Of a stretch of 20,076 nucleotides of DNA, positions 1 through 6,563 are shown one piece after another. The position numbers and the translations under genes were made by a program. Within the stretch, counting starts at the first letter, position 1. Every line of letters starts with the position of its first letter. This stretch comes from a virus. Location of the stretch: IMG/VR virus record IMGVR_UViG_3300042311_000738, positions 1 to 20,076 of that record; one strand, 5' to 3'. The notes beneath the pieces were generated by a model, which saw only the letters and a program-made list of their open reading frames with translations, did no database searches and had not been told where the DNA came from.

Positions 1-382
1 GTCTTGGTGTTATCTTACTCCAATTTGTGTAACTATTACCTGTCATGCTATCGGCAATACTTAAAATTCCGCCTACGCCGTCCCACTCGTGCGTAATGCT
101 ATCTACAATAATTACTTCCATACCTGCCTTTTCGCAGATACCTATTGCTTCAACATACCTTTCGGGACTAAACGGGGCTTTTAACGTGAATACGTTGTAG
201 GCTCCTAAATGCGAATACAAATCTGCACTTCCGTTTTCTGTGTCAATAATAGCCACTTTGGAATAATCTCCATGTGCTAAACCTTTACCGATTAACAACG
301 CTGAATACGTCTTACCGCCACCGCTAACTGCGGATAAGCCTAATCGGATTTTTGCTTTTTTTCTACTTGCTTGTCTTAACAT
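1..382 (-). CDS. RecA-fold ATPase, Sak4-type single-strand annealing protein (3' end cut off)
   Basis: Only the first 127 residues are present; the gene runs off the left edge. A Walker A loop (SAVSGGGKTYSALL, residues 17-30) follows a basic N-terminus. A DTENGSADLYS stretch (48-58) and a Walker B strand IIVDSITHEWDG (91-102) follow. This combination, above all the D-S-I-T-H-E-W block, is typical of the phage AAA_24 / Sak4 family. These RecA-like ATPases anneal single strands or assist phage recombination on DNA. The start at 382 is the first ATG in frame, preceded by an A-rich leader. The gene is last in a leftward operon that also carries a PD-(D/E)XK exonuclease, the usual partner of phage annealing proteins. 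The family assignment is fairly safe; the annealing role is inferred from the family and the neighbour. Confidence 0.8.
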   Translation of the reverse strand, partial: MLRQASRKKAKIRLGLSAVSGGGKTYSALLIGKGLAHGDYSKVAIIDTENGSADLYSHLGAYNVFTLKAPFSPERYVEAIGICEKAGMEVIIVDSITHEWDGVGGILSIADSMTGNSYTNWSKITPR

Positions 383-393
383 ACTTTTGGTTT

Positions 394-696
394 TTATGAA
401 TACTGATTTAAAATTTCTTTACGTTCCGTTTCTTCTTCAAATGTTAACTTTCCGAAGATAATTAACGACTGCTCAATTTCGGCTAATCTTCTTAATTTTG
501 AAAGCATATATTTGCTTCGTTGGTTTGCTTCCCGAAGTCTGTTTTCGATTATTGAAATATGATCTTCAATTATTGATTTGTCAGAATATTCTAAACTGTA
601 CAATACTTCTTCAAAATCTTTTTCGTAATTGTCTTCGCTATTTGCGGGGTGCATTGGATTGCCTACTCCTAATACGTCGTGGTCGTAATTTGTCAT
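394..696 (-). CDS. Hypothetical acidic helical protein
   Basis: A 100-residue protein that I do not recognise. It is acidic at the N-terminus and then predicted mostly helical (about residues 25-95), with heptad-like stretches such as IIENRLREANQRSKYMLSKL suggesting a coiled coil. No catalytic motif or membrane segment is visible. It lies 11 bases upstream of the Sak4-type ATPase gene on the same strand and directly behind its own promoter-like sequence (723-753). It may therefore be co-expressed with the ATPase as an accessory of the recombination module; that is only inference from position. Confidence 0.75.
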   Translation of the reverse strand: MTNYDHDVLGVGNPMHPANSEDNYEKDFEEVLYSLEYSDKSIIEDHISIIENRLREANQRSKYMLSKLRRLAEIEQSLIIFGKLTFEEETERKEILNQYS

Positions 697-722
697 GTCT
701 TAATGTCTTTTGATTTATACTA

Positions 723-753
723 TAAAAATACAAAATCCAATTTTCTTACGCAA
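723..753 (-). promoter_or_regulatory. Leftward promoter, CTTGCGTA class
   Basis: Read on the minus strand, CTTGCGTA holds a -33 TTG (753-751). It is followed by exactly 20 bases and TATTTTTA (730-723), a one-mismatch version of the Bacteroidota -7 box TAnnTTTG. About 26 of 32 bases from CTTGCGTA through the -7 box match the promoter at 7829-7861, including part of the spacer. It would drive the 100-residue gene and the Sak4-type ATPase gene. The -33 element overlaps the stop codon of the upstream 51-residue gene. Confidence 0.55.
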
Positions 754-901
754 GAAATGTCTTGTTTTTTTCTTCTCTAAATTGTTGTTTTTTGTAATTT
801 ATAAGAGTTCCAAATAAGGTTCTTTCTGTGTAATTCATTTCTTGATAGCGTTTGTCGTTAATTACTAAACGTCCCTCTACTACTTTAAACTTAATTTTCA
901 T
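746..901 (-). CDS. Small hypothetical protein, 51 aa
   Basis: An open frame of 51 residues beginning MKIKFKVVEGRLVIND and ending in a lysine-rich tail. The first 20 residues look like a beta hairpin and the rest is helical and basic (KKQQFREEKNK). No known family is recognised. Its start overlaps the preceding 58-residue gene by 11 bases, the same overlap length as several other junctions in this operon, which supports real, coupled translation. Its last codons overlap the CTTGCGTA motif of the next promoter. Confidence 0.6.
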   Translation of the reverse strand: MKIKFKVVEGRLVINDKRYQEMNYTERTLFGTLINYKKQQFREEKNKTFLA

Positions 902-1067
902 ATTTCATGTGGTTGGTTATTACTCTTTTTACTAATTCATAAACGGCACTTTTACCGCCTATTTCCTCTACTTGCTTTGCGGAGAAAACAAAATGAAATC
1001 TGACGTTTTTTACTTCCGTTCTGTTTTCGAGAGGTTTTCTACCTGCGTTGGATTTTTTGCTTTCCAT
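891..1067 (-). CDS. Small basic protein, possibly ribbon-helix-helix, 58 aa
   Basis: A 58-residue frame with a basic start (MESKKSNAGRKPLENRTEVK), a short strand (VRFHFVFS, about 22-29), and two likely helices (30-36 and 40-51). This is the size and order of a ribbon-helix-helix DNA-binding protein, but I cannot confirm the family. It overlaps the upstream 96-residue gene by one base (TAATG) and the downstream 51-residue gene by 11 bases. A small regulator inside the leftward operon would be consistent with this. Confidence 0.6.
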   Translation of the reverse strand: MESKKSNAGRKPLENRTEVKNVRFHFVFSAKQVEEIGGKSAVYELVKRVITNHMKYEN

Positions 1068-1357
1068 TACTTTTTGCTTTTTAAAAATGTTTCTAAATGG
1101 TTATGTAAATACTTCATGCTCAATAATTCAAACTCGTCATGAATAACTTCCGTCGCTATAAGCACTAATTCTTTGTAACTTAATTTGTTTAGGATTAATT
1201 CTGTGCAACGACTTTTGGAATAATGCCCTTGAAGTACTTGCCCGTACATATCCGTCATTAATTTAATCTTTTTGTCTTTCAGTTCGTCTTTAACGCTTTT
1301 GTCTACGTTAATAGCGTCCATGTAATTTTCTTTTGTGTGGTCGAATTTAAAGTCCAT
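1067..1357 (-). CDS. Hypothetical protein, 96 aa
   Basis: An unrecognised 96-residue protein, helical and charged throughout, with a lysine-rich central part (KSVKDELKDKKIKLM, about 20-34) and a C-terminal helix pair rich in leucine. No metal-binding, nucleotide-binding or membrane motif is visible. It overlaps the exonuclease gene upstream by 11 bases and the 58-residue gene downstream by one base. It is thus translated within the recombination operon; a DNA-metabolism accessory role is possible but unproven. Confidence 0.75.
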   Translation of the reverse strand: MDFKFDHTKENYMDAINVDKSVKDELKDKKIKLMTDMYGQVLQGHYSKSRCTELILNKLSYKELVLIATEVIHDEFELLSMKYLHNHLETFLKSKK

Positions 1358-1925
1358 TTTTGTCTGTATTAAGGTTATTATAAATTTCTAATCGTTTGAG
1401 GAATTTTTGAAAAAAATACTCAATCTGTTGCATACTAAAAACGAATTTTTGCACGTCGTTTTCAAGTATTACTGTTATCATGCCGTATTTTATATCTACG
1501 CCGTTTTCAATTAATGCCTTAACATAGGCACTAATCTGCAAAACATAATCCCCAAGCCACTCCTCTTTTTTTGGTTTGGAAGATCCTTTAAAATCGTTAA
1601 GAATTAAAAATCCGTTCACGTCAAAGACTATGTCGTAACGTCCGTAATATTTATGCTTTTCAGATATTACAGATTTTTCTAACGAATGGCACTTGTACTG
1701 TTTTAAGTGGTATTCCAACGCTTTGTTTTCTATCGGGCGTCCAAGTTCGTAATAGTCTTTAACCTGCTTGTCGTATCCGTCTCCGCGAGACATTGCTTTT
1801 TGACGTATCTCTTGGGCTTCTTTTTCTCCAATGCTATCACGCCACTTTTTTAAGGCGTCTTGTCGTTCTTGCGGAACGGTCGCTTGAAGTATCTTTGTAA
1901 CGCTTGGATAAAATTTACCTTCCAT
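1347..1925 (-). CDS. PD-(D/E)XK exonuclease (MGME1/Cas4/RecB-like)
   Basis: This 192-residue protein starts with FYPSVTKIL (5-13), a signature of the MGME1-like branch of PD-(D/E)XK nucleases. A helical stretch carrying a glutamate- and basic-rich region follows. The catalytic core reads KYYGRYDIVFDV (92-103, D98) and then LILNDFKGSSKPK (107-119, D111 and K113 as the D-x-K pair). The QISAYVKAL helix (130-138, Q130 and Y134) is the family's motif IV. Such enzymes digest DNA ends to give single strands. In phages they pair with annealing proteins, and here a Sak4-type ATPase is about 1 kb downstream in the same operon. Length fits a stand-alone phage exonuclease. All key residues are present, so it is likely active. 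Confidence 0.82.
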   Translation of the reverse strand: MEGKFYPSVTKILQATVPQERQDALKKWRDSIGEKEAQEIRQKAMSRGDGYDKQVKDYYELGRPIENKALEYHLKQYKCHSLEKSVISEKHKYYGRYDIVFDVNGFLILNDFKGSSKPKKEEWLGDYVLQISAYVKALIENGVDIKYGMITVILENDVQKFVFSMQQIEYFFQKFLKRLEIYNNLNTDKNGL

Positions 1926-2268
1926 TTTTGGCTCTGTTACGTTTCAATAATTCAGCTCTTGTGATAGCCTCTAAATTTTCAATACTATCGTTTTTGTTGT
2001 CGCCGTCTTTATGGTATATCAAATAACCTTTTGGCAACTTCCCGTAGTGTTCTTCCCAAATCAATTTCGGACGCCTAACTCTTTCGTTTGCTCCTGTGTG
2101 GACGTAAGCACAATCGGTTTTAAACTTTTGTATTCCGCCTTTCCAACTTGGGTGATTTTCGCCTACAAATTGTCCTTTTTTAAATTCTGTTTCGGGACTT
2201 AAATGAATTCCTTTTTTGCCCTTATTCCAAGGCACCATTCCCAATAAAAACTTACCTAAATTTTTCAT
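1915..2268 (-). CDS. HNH endonuclease (HNH_3-like)
   Basis: A 117-residue protein with an N-terminal NUMOD-like DNA-binding repeat (PWNKGKKG and a second FKKG...HPSWKGG part, about 13-45) and a C-terminal HNH fold. W70 lies ahead of HYGKLPKGYLIYHKDGDN and then IENLEAIT. The usual paired H-H at the start of the HNH finger is Y-H here, so the first histidine is replaced. The later asparagines (N93 and the IENL asparagine) remain. Free-standing HNH genes of this type are common mobile passengers in phages, but this one overlaps its neighbours by 4 and 11 bases, so it is fully woven into the operon. Whether it cuts DNA with the changed residue is uncertain. Confidence 0.8.
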   Translation of the reverse strand: MKNLGKFLLGMVPWNKGKKGIHLSPETEFKKGQFVGENHPSWKGGIQKFKTDCAYVHTGANERVRRPKLIWEEHYGKLPKGYLIYHKDGDNKNDSIENLEAITRAELLKRNRAKNGR

Positions 2269-2411
2269 GATTTTCTATCTGTTTGATTAATGAATAAATA
2301 CAATTCTTTCCAATGGATTAATCCTACCAATCCTACGCAAACTCCTATAACCCAAAAAAACTCTGTGTGCATGGCTATTGTCAATAACACTAATGATATA
2401 CCTGTTTTCAT
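2265..2411 (-). CDS. Small membrane protein, 48 aa
   Basis: A 48-residue frame whose first 35 residues are almost wholly hydrophobic. MKTGISLVLLTIAMHTEFFW is followed by VIGVCVGLVGLI and then a charged tail (NQTDRKS). It probably spans the membrane once or twice in a short hairpin. It starts one base after the radC-like gene ends and overlaps the HNH gene by four bases (ATGA), so it is clearly part of the operon. No family is recognised. Small membrane proteins in phage early operons sometimes act in exclusion or host takeover, but nothing specific is visible here. Confidence 0.6.
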   Translation of the reverse strand: MKTGISLVLLTIAMHTEFFWVIGVCVGLVGLIHWKELYLFINQTDRKS

Positions 2412-2412
2412 A

Positions 2413-2850
2413 CTATAAAATATTAGCTTCGTCTTTAAATGAATAATAACTATTTGAGGTCAATATCAAATGATCTAAAACGTTCACTTCAAGAAGTCCT
2501 AATGCGTCTTGAATTTTCTTTGTAATACTTTCGTCTTGTGGGCTTGGTTTCAAATTACCGCTTGGGTGGTTATGTGCTAAAATAACGCCCGAACATAAAC
2601 TGTCTAAACAATACTTTGCTATAATCTTAATATCTACTACCGTCCCTGCAATACCGCCTTGACTTATTTTTGCGTACCCGACTGTCGTATTTGACCTGTC
2701 AACTAACAATATGAAAAAGCTTTCGTAAATCTCTATGTCGCTACCGTAATACTGACTAATCACTTGGTACGCATCTTTGCTTGACGTAATTTTCACTCTC
2801 GGAAAATCTGTCTGTGTTTTAGTTAATTGGAATAATGCTTGGTTGTTCAT
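2413..2850 (-). CDS. radC: RadC-like JAB/MPN-domain protein
   Basis: A 145-residue protein that is almost entirely a RadC-type JAB domain. The conserved glutamate is at E43, and the zinc-binding JAMM signature is HNHPSGNLKPSPQD (H93, H95, S103, D106), followed by the usual LDHLILT strand. It lacks the N-terminal helix-hairpin-helix region of chromosomal RadC, as is common for mobile-element copies. The full metal-binding set implies a metal-dependent hydrolase fold. The biochemical role of RadC is not settled, although these genes are frequent near phage and plasmid recombination and anti-restriction genes. Its start has the ATCATG context seen at many starts in this window. Confidence 0.88.
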   Translation of the reverse strand: MNNQALFQLTKTQTDFPRVKITSSKDAYQVISQYYGSDIEIYESFFILLVDRSNTTVGYAKISQGGIAGTVVDIKIIAKYCLDSLCSGVILAHNHPSGNLKPSPQDESITKKIQDALGLLEVNVLDHLILTSNSYYSFKDEANIL

Positions 2851-2865
2851 GATTTCTGTTTTTGA

Positions 2866-3072
2866 TTAATAATTTGCTATGTGTTTTTTGCCTGTCGTAA
2901 TGTCTACCCAAACGGTGTCTGCGTCTTGTTTTGAAATACGATTAATTCTTTCAATTTCTGCGTAACCTTTTTGGATTGCTTCTTCTTCGGTTTTGCCTAA
3001 TTTCAATGCGAAATTTTTGGCTGAATTGAACATTACTTGTTCTATTCTTGTCATGTCTTCAAATGCTTTCAT
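2866..3072 (-). CDS. Hypothetical protein, 68 aa
   Basis: A 68-residue protein with a long N-terminal helix (TRIEQVMFNSAKNFALKLGK, residues 8-27), a KTEEEAIQKGYAEIERI helix and a short basic end (TGKKHIANY). No recognised motif. It lies four bases after the first gene of the operon and 15 bases before the RadC-like gene, in a continuous leftward transcript. Confidence 0.7.
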   Translation of the reverse strand: MKAFEDMTRIEQVMFNSAKNFALKLGKTEEEAIQKGYAEIERINRISKQDADTVWVDITTGKKHIANY

Positions 3073-3076
3073 AATA

Positions 3077-3307
3077 CTAAAATTGGATTTCTAATTCAAA
3101 TTCTCTTAATCCCGACTGCGTCAATATATTTCTAACGTCTTCGGTCAATTCTAACATTTCGTCGTCAAATGCAAACTCGGGATTTAATACCCAACTATTT
3201 GACGCCGTTTGTTCAATACTTAAATCGAAAATGCTTTCTAATCTTGCGTCGCTCAAAATGTTTTGTGCTAAAACCGCTTCTCTTACTGATGTTTCTAAAT
3301 GTATCAT
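3077..3307 (-). CDS. Hypothetical acidic protein, first gene of leftward operon
   Basis: A strongly acidic 76-residue protein with many D and E residues (FAFDDEMLELTEDVRN, about 45-60). It has no cysteine and no membrane segment. It is the promoter-proximal gene of the leftward operon, starting about 27 bases after the -7 box at 3334-3341. Small acidic early phage proteins can act as DNA mimics or inhibitors, but nothing in the sequence proves this. No family is recognised. Confidence 0.7.
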   Translation of the reverse strand: MIHLETSVREAVLAQNILSDARLESIFDLSIEQTASNSWVLNPEFAFDDEMLELTEDVRNILTQSGLREFELEIQF

Positions 3308-3333
3308 TTTGTTGTTTTTTTAATTTCTATACA

Positions 3334-3370
3334 CAAATATAGCCACAATAATTTATATACGCAAGTAAAT
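3334..3370 (-). promoter_or_regulatory. Main leftward promoter
   Basis: On the minus strand ATTTACTTGCGTA carries a -33 TTG (3364-3362), then a 20-base spacer and a perfect TATATTTG -7 box (3341-3334), followed by TATAGAAATTAAAAA. The whole 60-base stretch 3370-3311 aligns without gaps, at about 43 of 60 identical bases, to 7825-7884 on the other strand. It would start the leftward operon at about 3328. Confidence 0.75.
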
Positions 3371-3393
3371 TGCAAAGTTTTTTTCTTGCGTAT
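3357..3393. repeat. 9-base inverted repeat in the divergent control region
   Basis: ATACGCAAG at 3357-3365 and CTTGCGTAT at 3385-3393 are perfect inverted copies separated by 19 bases. The left arm forms the -33 part of the leftward promoter. The centre-to-centre distance of 28 bases is close to multiples of the helical turn, as expected for a dimeric regulator. It is a candidate operator; no protein can be named. Confidence 0.5.
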
Positions 3394-3428
3394 GCTAATT
3401 TATATTGATTTTAAATTATATTTAATTC

Positions 3429-3459
3429 TTGGATAAGCCAAAATACTTATGTAATTTTA
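3429..3459 (+). promoter_or_regulatory. Candidate rightward promoter
   Basis: TTG at 3429-3431, a spacer of exactly 20 bases, and TAATTTTA at 3452-3459, one base off the TAnnTTTG consensus. It would give a transcript starting near 3466 and an untranslated leader of about 43 bases before the ATG at 3509. It lies 36 bases to the right of the inverted repeat. Confidence 0.4.
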
Positions 3460-3508
3460 TATCAAGCATTTACAGATGCGTTTTATATTAATTAATACAT
3501 TTTATATT

Positions 3509-3715
3509 ATGAGTACAATTTACAAGTACCGTTCCCAAATCAAAGACGAGGATACGGTAGAATTTTATCAAACGACGTCAAACAATTTAGGCATCGTAAC
3601 CAAGTCGGGATTGCAGACAATTTCGGTAGCACTTTCCGAAGATCAATTATTCGAGTTAATCGGAGCATTATTAAGAATACAGTCAAACGTCAAATCGGAG
3701 AAAAATGGCAAGTAA
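3509..3715 (+). CDS. Small hypothetical protein, first gene of rightward operon
   Basis: A 68-residue protein (MSTIYKYRSQIKDEDTVEFY...) with a strand-rich first half and a C-terminal helix (LSEDQLFELIGALLRIQSNV). I placed the start at 3509 rather than at the in-frame ATG at 3476. The earlier ATG would lie only about 10 bases behind the inferred transcription start, and it adds the unusual hydrophobic stretch MRFILINTFYI. It overlaps the replication initiator gene by 11 bases. The family is not recognised. Confidence 0.65.
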   Translation: MSTIYKYRSQIKDEDTVEFYQTTSNNLGIVTKSGLQTISVALSEDQLFELIGALLRIQSNVKSEKNGK

Positions 3716-4376
3716 TAAAAACAGTTTTTTATTATATACCGATTTAATAGACGTTGTAGAGAAACTTCCCGACGAAACCGCAGGAAAATTATTTAAGCAC
3801 ATATTAAGGTATGTAAACGATTTAGAGCCTGTTTCCGACGACTTAATTGTCGAATTGGTATTTGCACCCGTTAAACAGTCGTTATTGCGAGATTTGGCTA
3901 AATACAAGCGTATAGTTGAACGTAACCGAGCAAACGGATTAAAAGGCGGACGTCCGAAAACAGAAACCGACGTTATAGACGTATCCGAAAAAACCCACTC
4001 GGATATTTTGGGTACAGAAACAAACCCAAATAAAGCCGATAATGATAATGATATTGATAATGAAAAGAATATTAAAATCGCCCTTACGGTCGATTGGGAC
4101 AGGTTTTTAGACAAATTCAATTCCATTACAGGCAAAAAAGCAAAGGTTGTAAACGACAAATGCAAAAGGCAGGTTCGTGCAAGGTTGTCGGAAGGATATA
4201 CCAAAGCCGATTTTATTGAAGCAATCACAAATTGCTCAAAAGACAAATATCATATAGAAACGGGATTAAAGTACTTGACGTTGGAATTTATAACACGAGC
4301 CGACAAAATGGAGATGTTTACAACGATAAAGAAACCCGAAGCACAGAAATCAAAAAATCAAATAGGTAGGATATGA
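3705..4376 (+). CDS. Phage replication initiator (DUF6291-like N-terminus, Phg_2220_C-like C-terminus)
   Basis: A 223-residue two-domain protein. The N-terminal helical domain (about 5-75; KNSFLLYTDLIDVVEKLPDE and LFKHILRYVND) resembles the DUF6291 group found in Bacteroidota phage replication genes. A charged, low-complexity linker (about 80-125, DNDNDIDN) follows. The C-terminal part (about 128-205; FNSITGKKAKVVND, RLSEGYTKADFIEAI, TGLKYLTLEF) matches the conserved phage C-terminus seen in DnaD-type replication proteins. It probably binds the phage origin and recruits the helicase; a DnaB/RepA-like ATPase gene lies about 500 bases downstream. The linker-coding DNA holds repeats and hairpins, which is where lambda-like initiators carry their origin. 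The role is inferred from domain order and neighbours. Confidence 0.72.
   Translation: MASNKNSFLLYTDLIDVVEKLPDETAGKLFKHILRYVNDLEPVSDDLIVELVFAPVKQSLLRDLAKYKRIVERNRANGLKGGRPKTETDVIDVSEKTHSDILGTETNPNKADNDNDIDNEKNIKIALTVDWDRFLDKFNSITGKKAKVVNDKCKRQVRARLSEGYTKADFIEAITNCSKDKYHIETGLKYLTLEFITRADKMEMFTTIKKPEAQKSKNQIGRI
3950..4070. repeat. Repeats and hairpins in the initiator linker (candidate origin)
   Basis: The linker-coding DNA contains a perfect 7-base inverted repeat TATCCGA/TCGGATA (3982-3988 and 3999-4005, 10-base loop). Overlapping ACCCA/TGGGT and GGGT/ACCC pairs lie to its right. Four tandem hexamers GATAAT, GATAAT, GATATT, GATAAT (4038-4061) form an AT-rich block. In lambda-like phages the origin lies inside the initiator gene in just this position. 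The repeats also encode a DN-rich linker, so coding drift alone could explain them. Confidence 0.35.
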
Positions 4377-4876
4377 CAATAGAAAAAAACGTCGAGAGAA
4401 TGTTTTGGAGATTATCAAACGGGAATTTCACACCAAACCAAAACGACTTAAAGGCCATGACTGAAATAGTTGAATGGATTAATCGGGAAAAGGAAAAAAC
4501 CGTAAAAGACAATTATATGTTTGCCAAGTTGTATTGCAATCAGTTTATTCAAGAAATTGAATTCTATAAAGACATAGATTTTGCACAGAGAAGTTTGCAT
4601 GAATTACTTCAAAAGCCAATTATAGAACATTACGACAAATTTCACGAAAGACTAAATTTTGTGGAATTAATGAAGTATAGTAAATCAATAGGTTTAAGCG
4701 ATAAGCACCCAGCATTTTTGACCGAAGACGAAAGAGAAAACGACAAACGTATTTTGAAAGAGCATGAAGCAAAATATATTCAGTACTCTAAAGGTATTTG
4801 GGAATACGACAAAGTGCAAAAATCACTTAACAATCAATTAACCGAAGCAATTAACAGATACAAGAATTTACCATGA
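4373..4876 (+). CDS. Hypothetical helical protein of the replication operon
   Basis: A 167-residue, almost entirely helical and charged protein; no catalytic or zinc motif is seen. It overlaps the initiator gene by four bases (ATGA) and the downstream ATPase gene by four bases (ATGA), so all three are translationally coupled. A position between an initiator and a helicase-like ATPase is where phages often keep a helicase loader or adaptor, and that is my best guess. There is no Walker motif, so it would not be a DnaC-type ATPase loader. Confidence 0.75.
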   Translation: MTIEKNVERMFWRLSNGNFTPNQNDLKAMTEIVEWINREKEKTVKDNYMFAKLYCNQFIQEIEFYKDIDFAQRSLHELLQKPIIEHYDKFHERLNFVELMKYSKSIGLSDKHPAFLTEDERENDKRILKEHEAKYIQYSKGIWEYDKVQKSLNNQLTEAINRYKNLP

Positions 4877-5757
4877 TAGAAATTCCACAAATAATATTAG
4901 ACCAAGAGCAACCGCAATTAGACTTTGCGAAGTTGAAAAATGATTTATTCATAAACATAGAGGAAGAATTAGAACACCCGCCAATAGCATTAAGTATAGG
5001 AACTCACAAATATAAAGGCGGTACTTACCCGACGCAATTTGGAAGTTATGGAGATTTTAGTTGTATCGTTGGGGCGTCAAAATCCAAAAAGACATTTTTG
5101 AAATCGTTACTTATAGCGTCGTATATAGGCGGTAACGCTTACCGATACGCTCCAAACATTAAAGGCCATGATAACAAAGACAAATTAGTATTGGAGTTCG
5201 ATACGGAACAGTCAAAATACCACTGCCAAAAAGTATTCCGACGTGTAGCCGAAATCGTAGGCAAAAATCCCGATTGTTACAAACCGTTTTCATTAAGGCA
5301 ACTTTCGGTAAAAGAGAGGTTGCAGTTTATAGAATATATTTTTATGGAAAGCGAATACAGAAACGATATTGGTTTAGCGTCGATAGACGGGGTTGCCGAT
5401 TTAGTAACTCACGTAAACGACGAAGAACAGTCGTACGCCGTAGCACAGAAATTGTTGGAATGGAGTAGTAAAACAAATAGCCACATTATTACAGTTTTGC
5501 ATAGAAATTTCGCGAGTAACAAACCGACAGGACATTTAGGTAGTGCGGTTTTAAAGAAAGCAGAAACGGTTGTATTCATAGATAAAGACGACGATTTAGT
5601 ACAAGCCGTTCCCGAATACACAAGGAATATAGCGTTTGACGATTTTAAGTACGGGGTAGACCAAGATTGGTTGCCGTTCGTTGTTACAGACGAAATAAAT
5701 ATAAAGGATTATACCGTACCGAAAACGCAACAAGAAAACGACGAAGCACCATTTTAA
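4873..5757 (+). CDS. DnaB/RepA-like RecA-fold ATPase (AAA_25 type)
   Basis: A 294-residue ATPase. The Walker A loop is GASKSKKTFLKS (67-78), which lacks the usual glycine before the lysine, a variant often seen in Bacteroidota members of the RepA/AAA_25 group. An acidic strand LVLEFDTEQS (105-114), Walker B-like GLASIDGVADLV (167-178), a sensor strand IITVLHRN (205-212) and the arginine-finger/loop region TGHLGSAVLKKAETVVF (219-235) follow. Such proteins act as phage or plasmid replicative helicases or helicase-like loaders on DNA. The gene overlaps its upstream neighbour by four bases and is followed after 10 bases by a winged-helix gene. A RadA/DnaB-like recombination role cannot be excluded. 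Confidence 0.78.
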   Translation: MIEIPQIILDQEQPQLDFAKLKNDLFINIEEELEHPPIALSIGTHKYKGGTYPTQFGSYGDFSCIVGASKSKKTFLKSLLIASYIGGNAYRYAPNIKGHDNKDKLVLEFDTEQSKYHCQKVFRRVAEIVGKNPDCYKPFSLRQLSVKERLQFIEYIFMESEYRNDIGLASIDGVADLVTHVNDEEQSYAVAQKLLEWSSKTNSHIITVLHRNFASNKPTGHLGSAVLKKAETVVFIDKDDDLVQAVPEYTRNIAFDDFKYGVDQDWLPFVVTDEINIKDYTVPKTQQENDEAPF

Positions 5758-5767
5758 AATATAGATC

Positions 5768-6142
5768 ATGATAAAGAATTTTGAAAGCATAACAGAGGAA
5801 TTGACAGAATTAGAATTAAGTATAATTCCGTATTTGATTAATGGATTAAAAACCAAAACTAAAAACAACCCAATTAAAGCACCCGACATAGTGAGTGCTA
5901 TGAACGTGTTTTTTTCGCATAAAGAAATAGATATAAAAATGACAGAGCCAAGACTTCGGAAGTGTGTAAACCATATTAGGACAAATGGATTAATGCCTTT
6001 AATAGCGACGTCAAAAGGGTATTACGTAAGCAACGACAGAGAAGAAATATTAGGGCAAATAGAAAGCCTAAAACAGAGAGCGAATAGCATGTTAAACGGA
6101 GCAAACGGACTTAAAAAGTATTTGAATGAAAATCAAAATTAG
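5768..6142 (+). CDS. Winged-helix protein of the replication operon
   Basis: A 124-residue protein with an N-terminal helical part, a likely helix-turn-helix (APDIVSAMNVFF at 38-49, then PRLRKCVNHIRTNG at 61-74 as recognition helix) and a wing PLIATSKGYYVS (77-88). A C-terminal helix (REEILGQIESLKQRANSMLN) completes it. This architecture is common in phage proteins that assist replication or regulate early genes. It starts with an ATCATG context 10 bases after the ATPase gene and overlaps ninB by 17 bases. Its exact function is unknown. Confidence 0.7.
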   Translation: MIKNFESITEELTELELSIIPYLINGLKTKTKNNPIKAPDIVSAMNVFFSHKEIDIKMTEPRLRKCVNHIRTNGLMPLIATSKGYYVSNDREEILGQIESLKQRANSMLNGANGLKKYLNENQN

Positions 6143-6563
6143 AACGGACGTTTACAACGGTAAGTTTAGAAATAATATCAATAGAATTATCCAAATAGTA
6201 AAATCTTACGAGGGTAAAGAAATTGAATTGACTTTCGCACCCGTTACCAAAAAGCGTTCTGTACAACAAAACAGTTATTATTGGGGTGTAGTAATTCCTA
6301 TCATGCAAAACACAATGCTTGACATAGGCAACGTAATGGATTTTGAAGACGTACATTTGCTATTGAGAGCGAAATTTTTGAGAGAGATTTTAGCCGTAGA
6401 CGAAAACACAGGGGAAGTATGTGAACGTGTGAAATCCACAACAGAATTATCTACAACCGAGTTTATGGATTATATTAACAAAGTAAGAATGTGGGCTATT
6501 GAATTTTTTGAGGTAGAGATACCCGAGCCAAACGAACAGATACTATTAAAATTTGAAGAATAA
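6126..6563 (+). CDS. ninB: NinB/Orf-like recombination mediator
   Basis: A 145-residue protein matching the lambda NinB (Orf) family. A strand-rich N-terminus ends in LTFAPVTKKRSVQQNSYYWG (35-54), the family's hallmark R-S-x-x-Q-N block. The C-terminal part contains KSTTELSTTEFMDYINKVRM (103-122), again typical. Lambda Orf binds single-stranded DNA and SSB and helps load annealing proteins. Here it sits three genes before NinG in phase with replication genes, and a Sak4-type annealing protein lies in the leftward operon. Length fits the family (about 145). Confidence in the family is good; the mediator role is by homology only. Confidence 0.82.
   Translation: MKIKIRTDVYNGKFRNNINRIIQIVKSYEGKEIELTFAPVTKKRSVQQNSYYWGVVIPIMQNTMLDIGNVMDFEDVHLLLRAKFLREILAVDENTGEVCERVKSTTELSTTEFMDYINKVRMWAIEFFEVEIPEPNEQILLKFEE

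Noticed and set aside
3683-4246. Minus-strand frame of 187 codons opposite the initiator gene
   Set aside because: Serine- and leucine-rich translation without motifs, fully opposite a gene with clear domains and tight overlaps.
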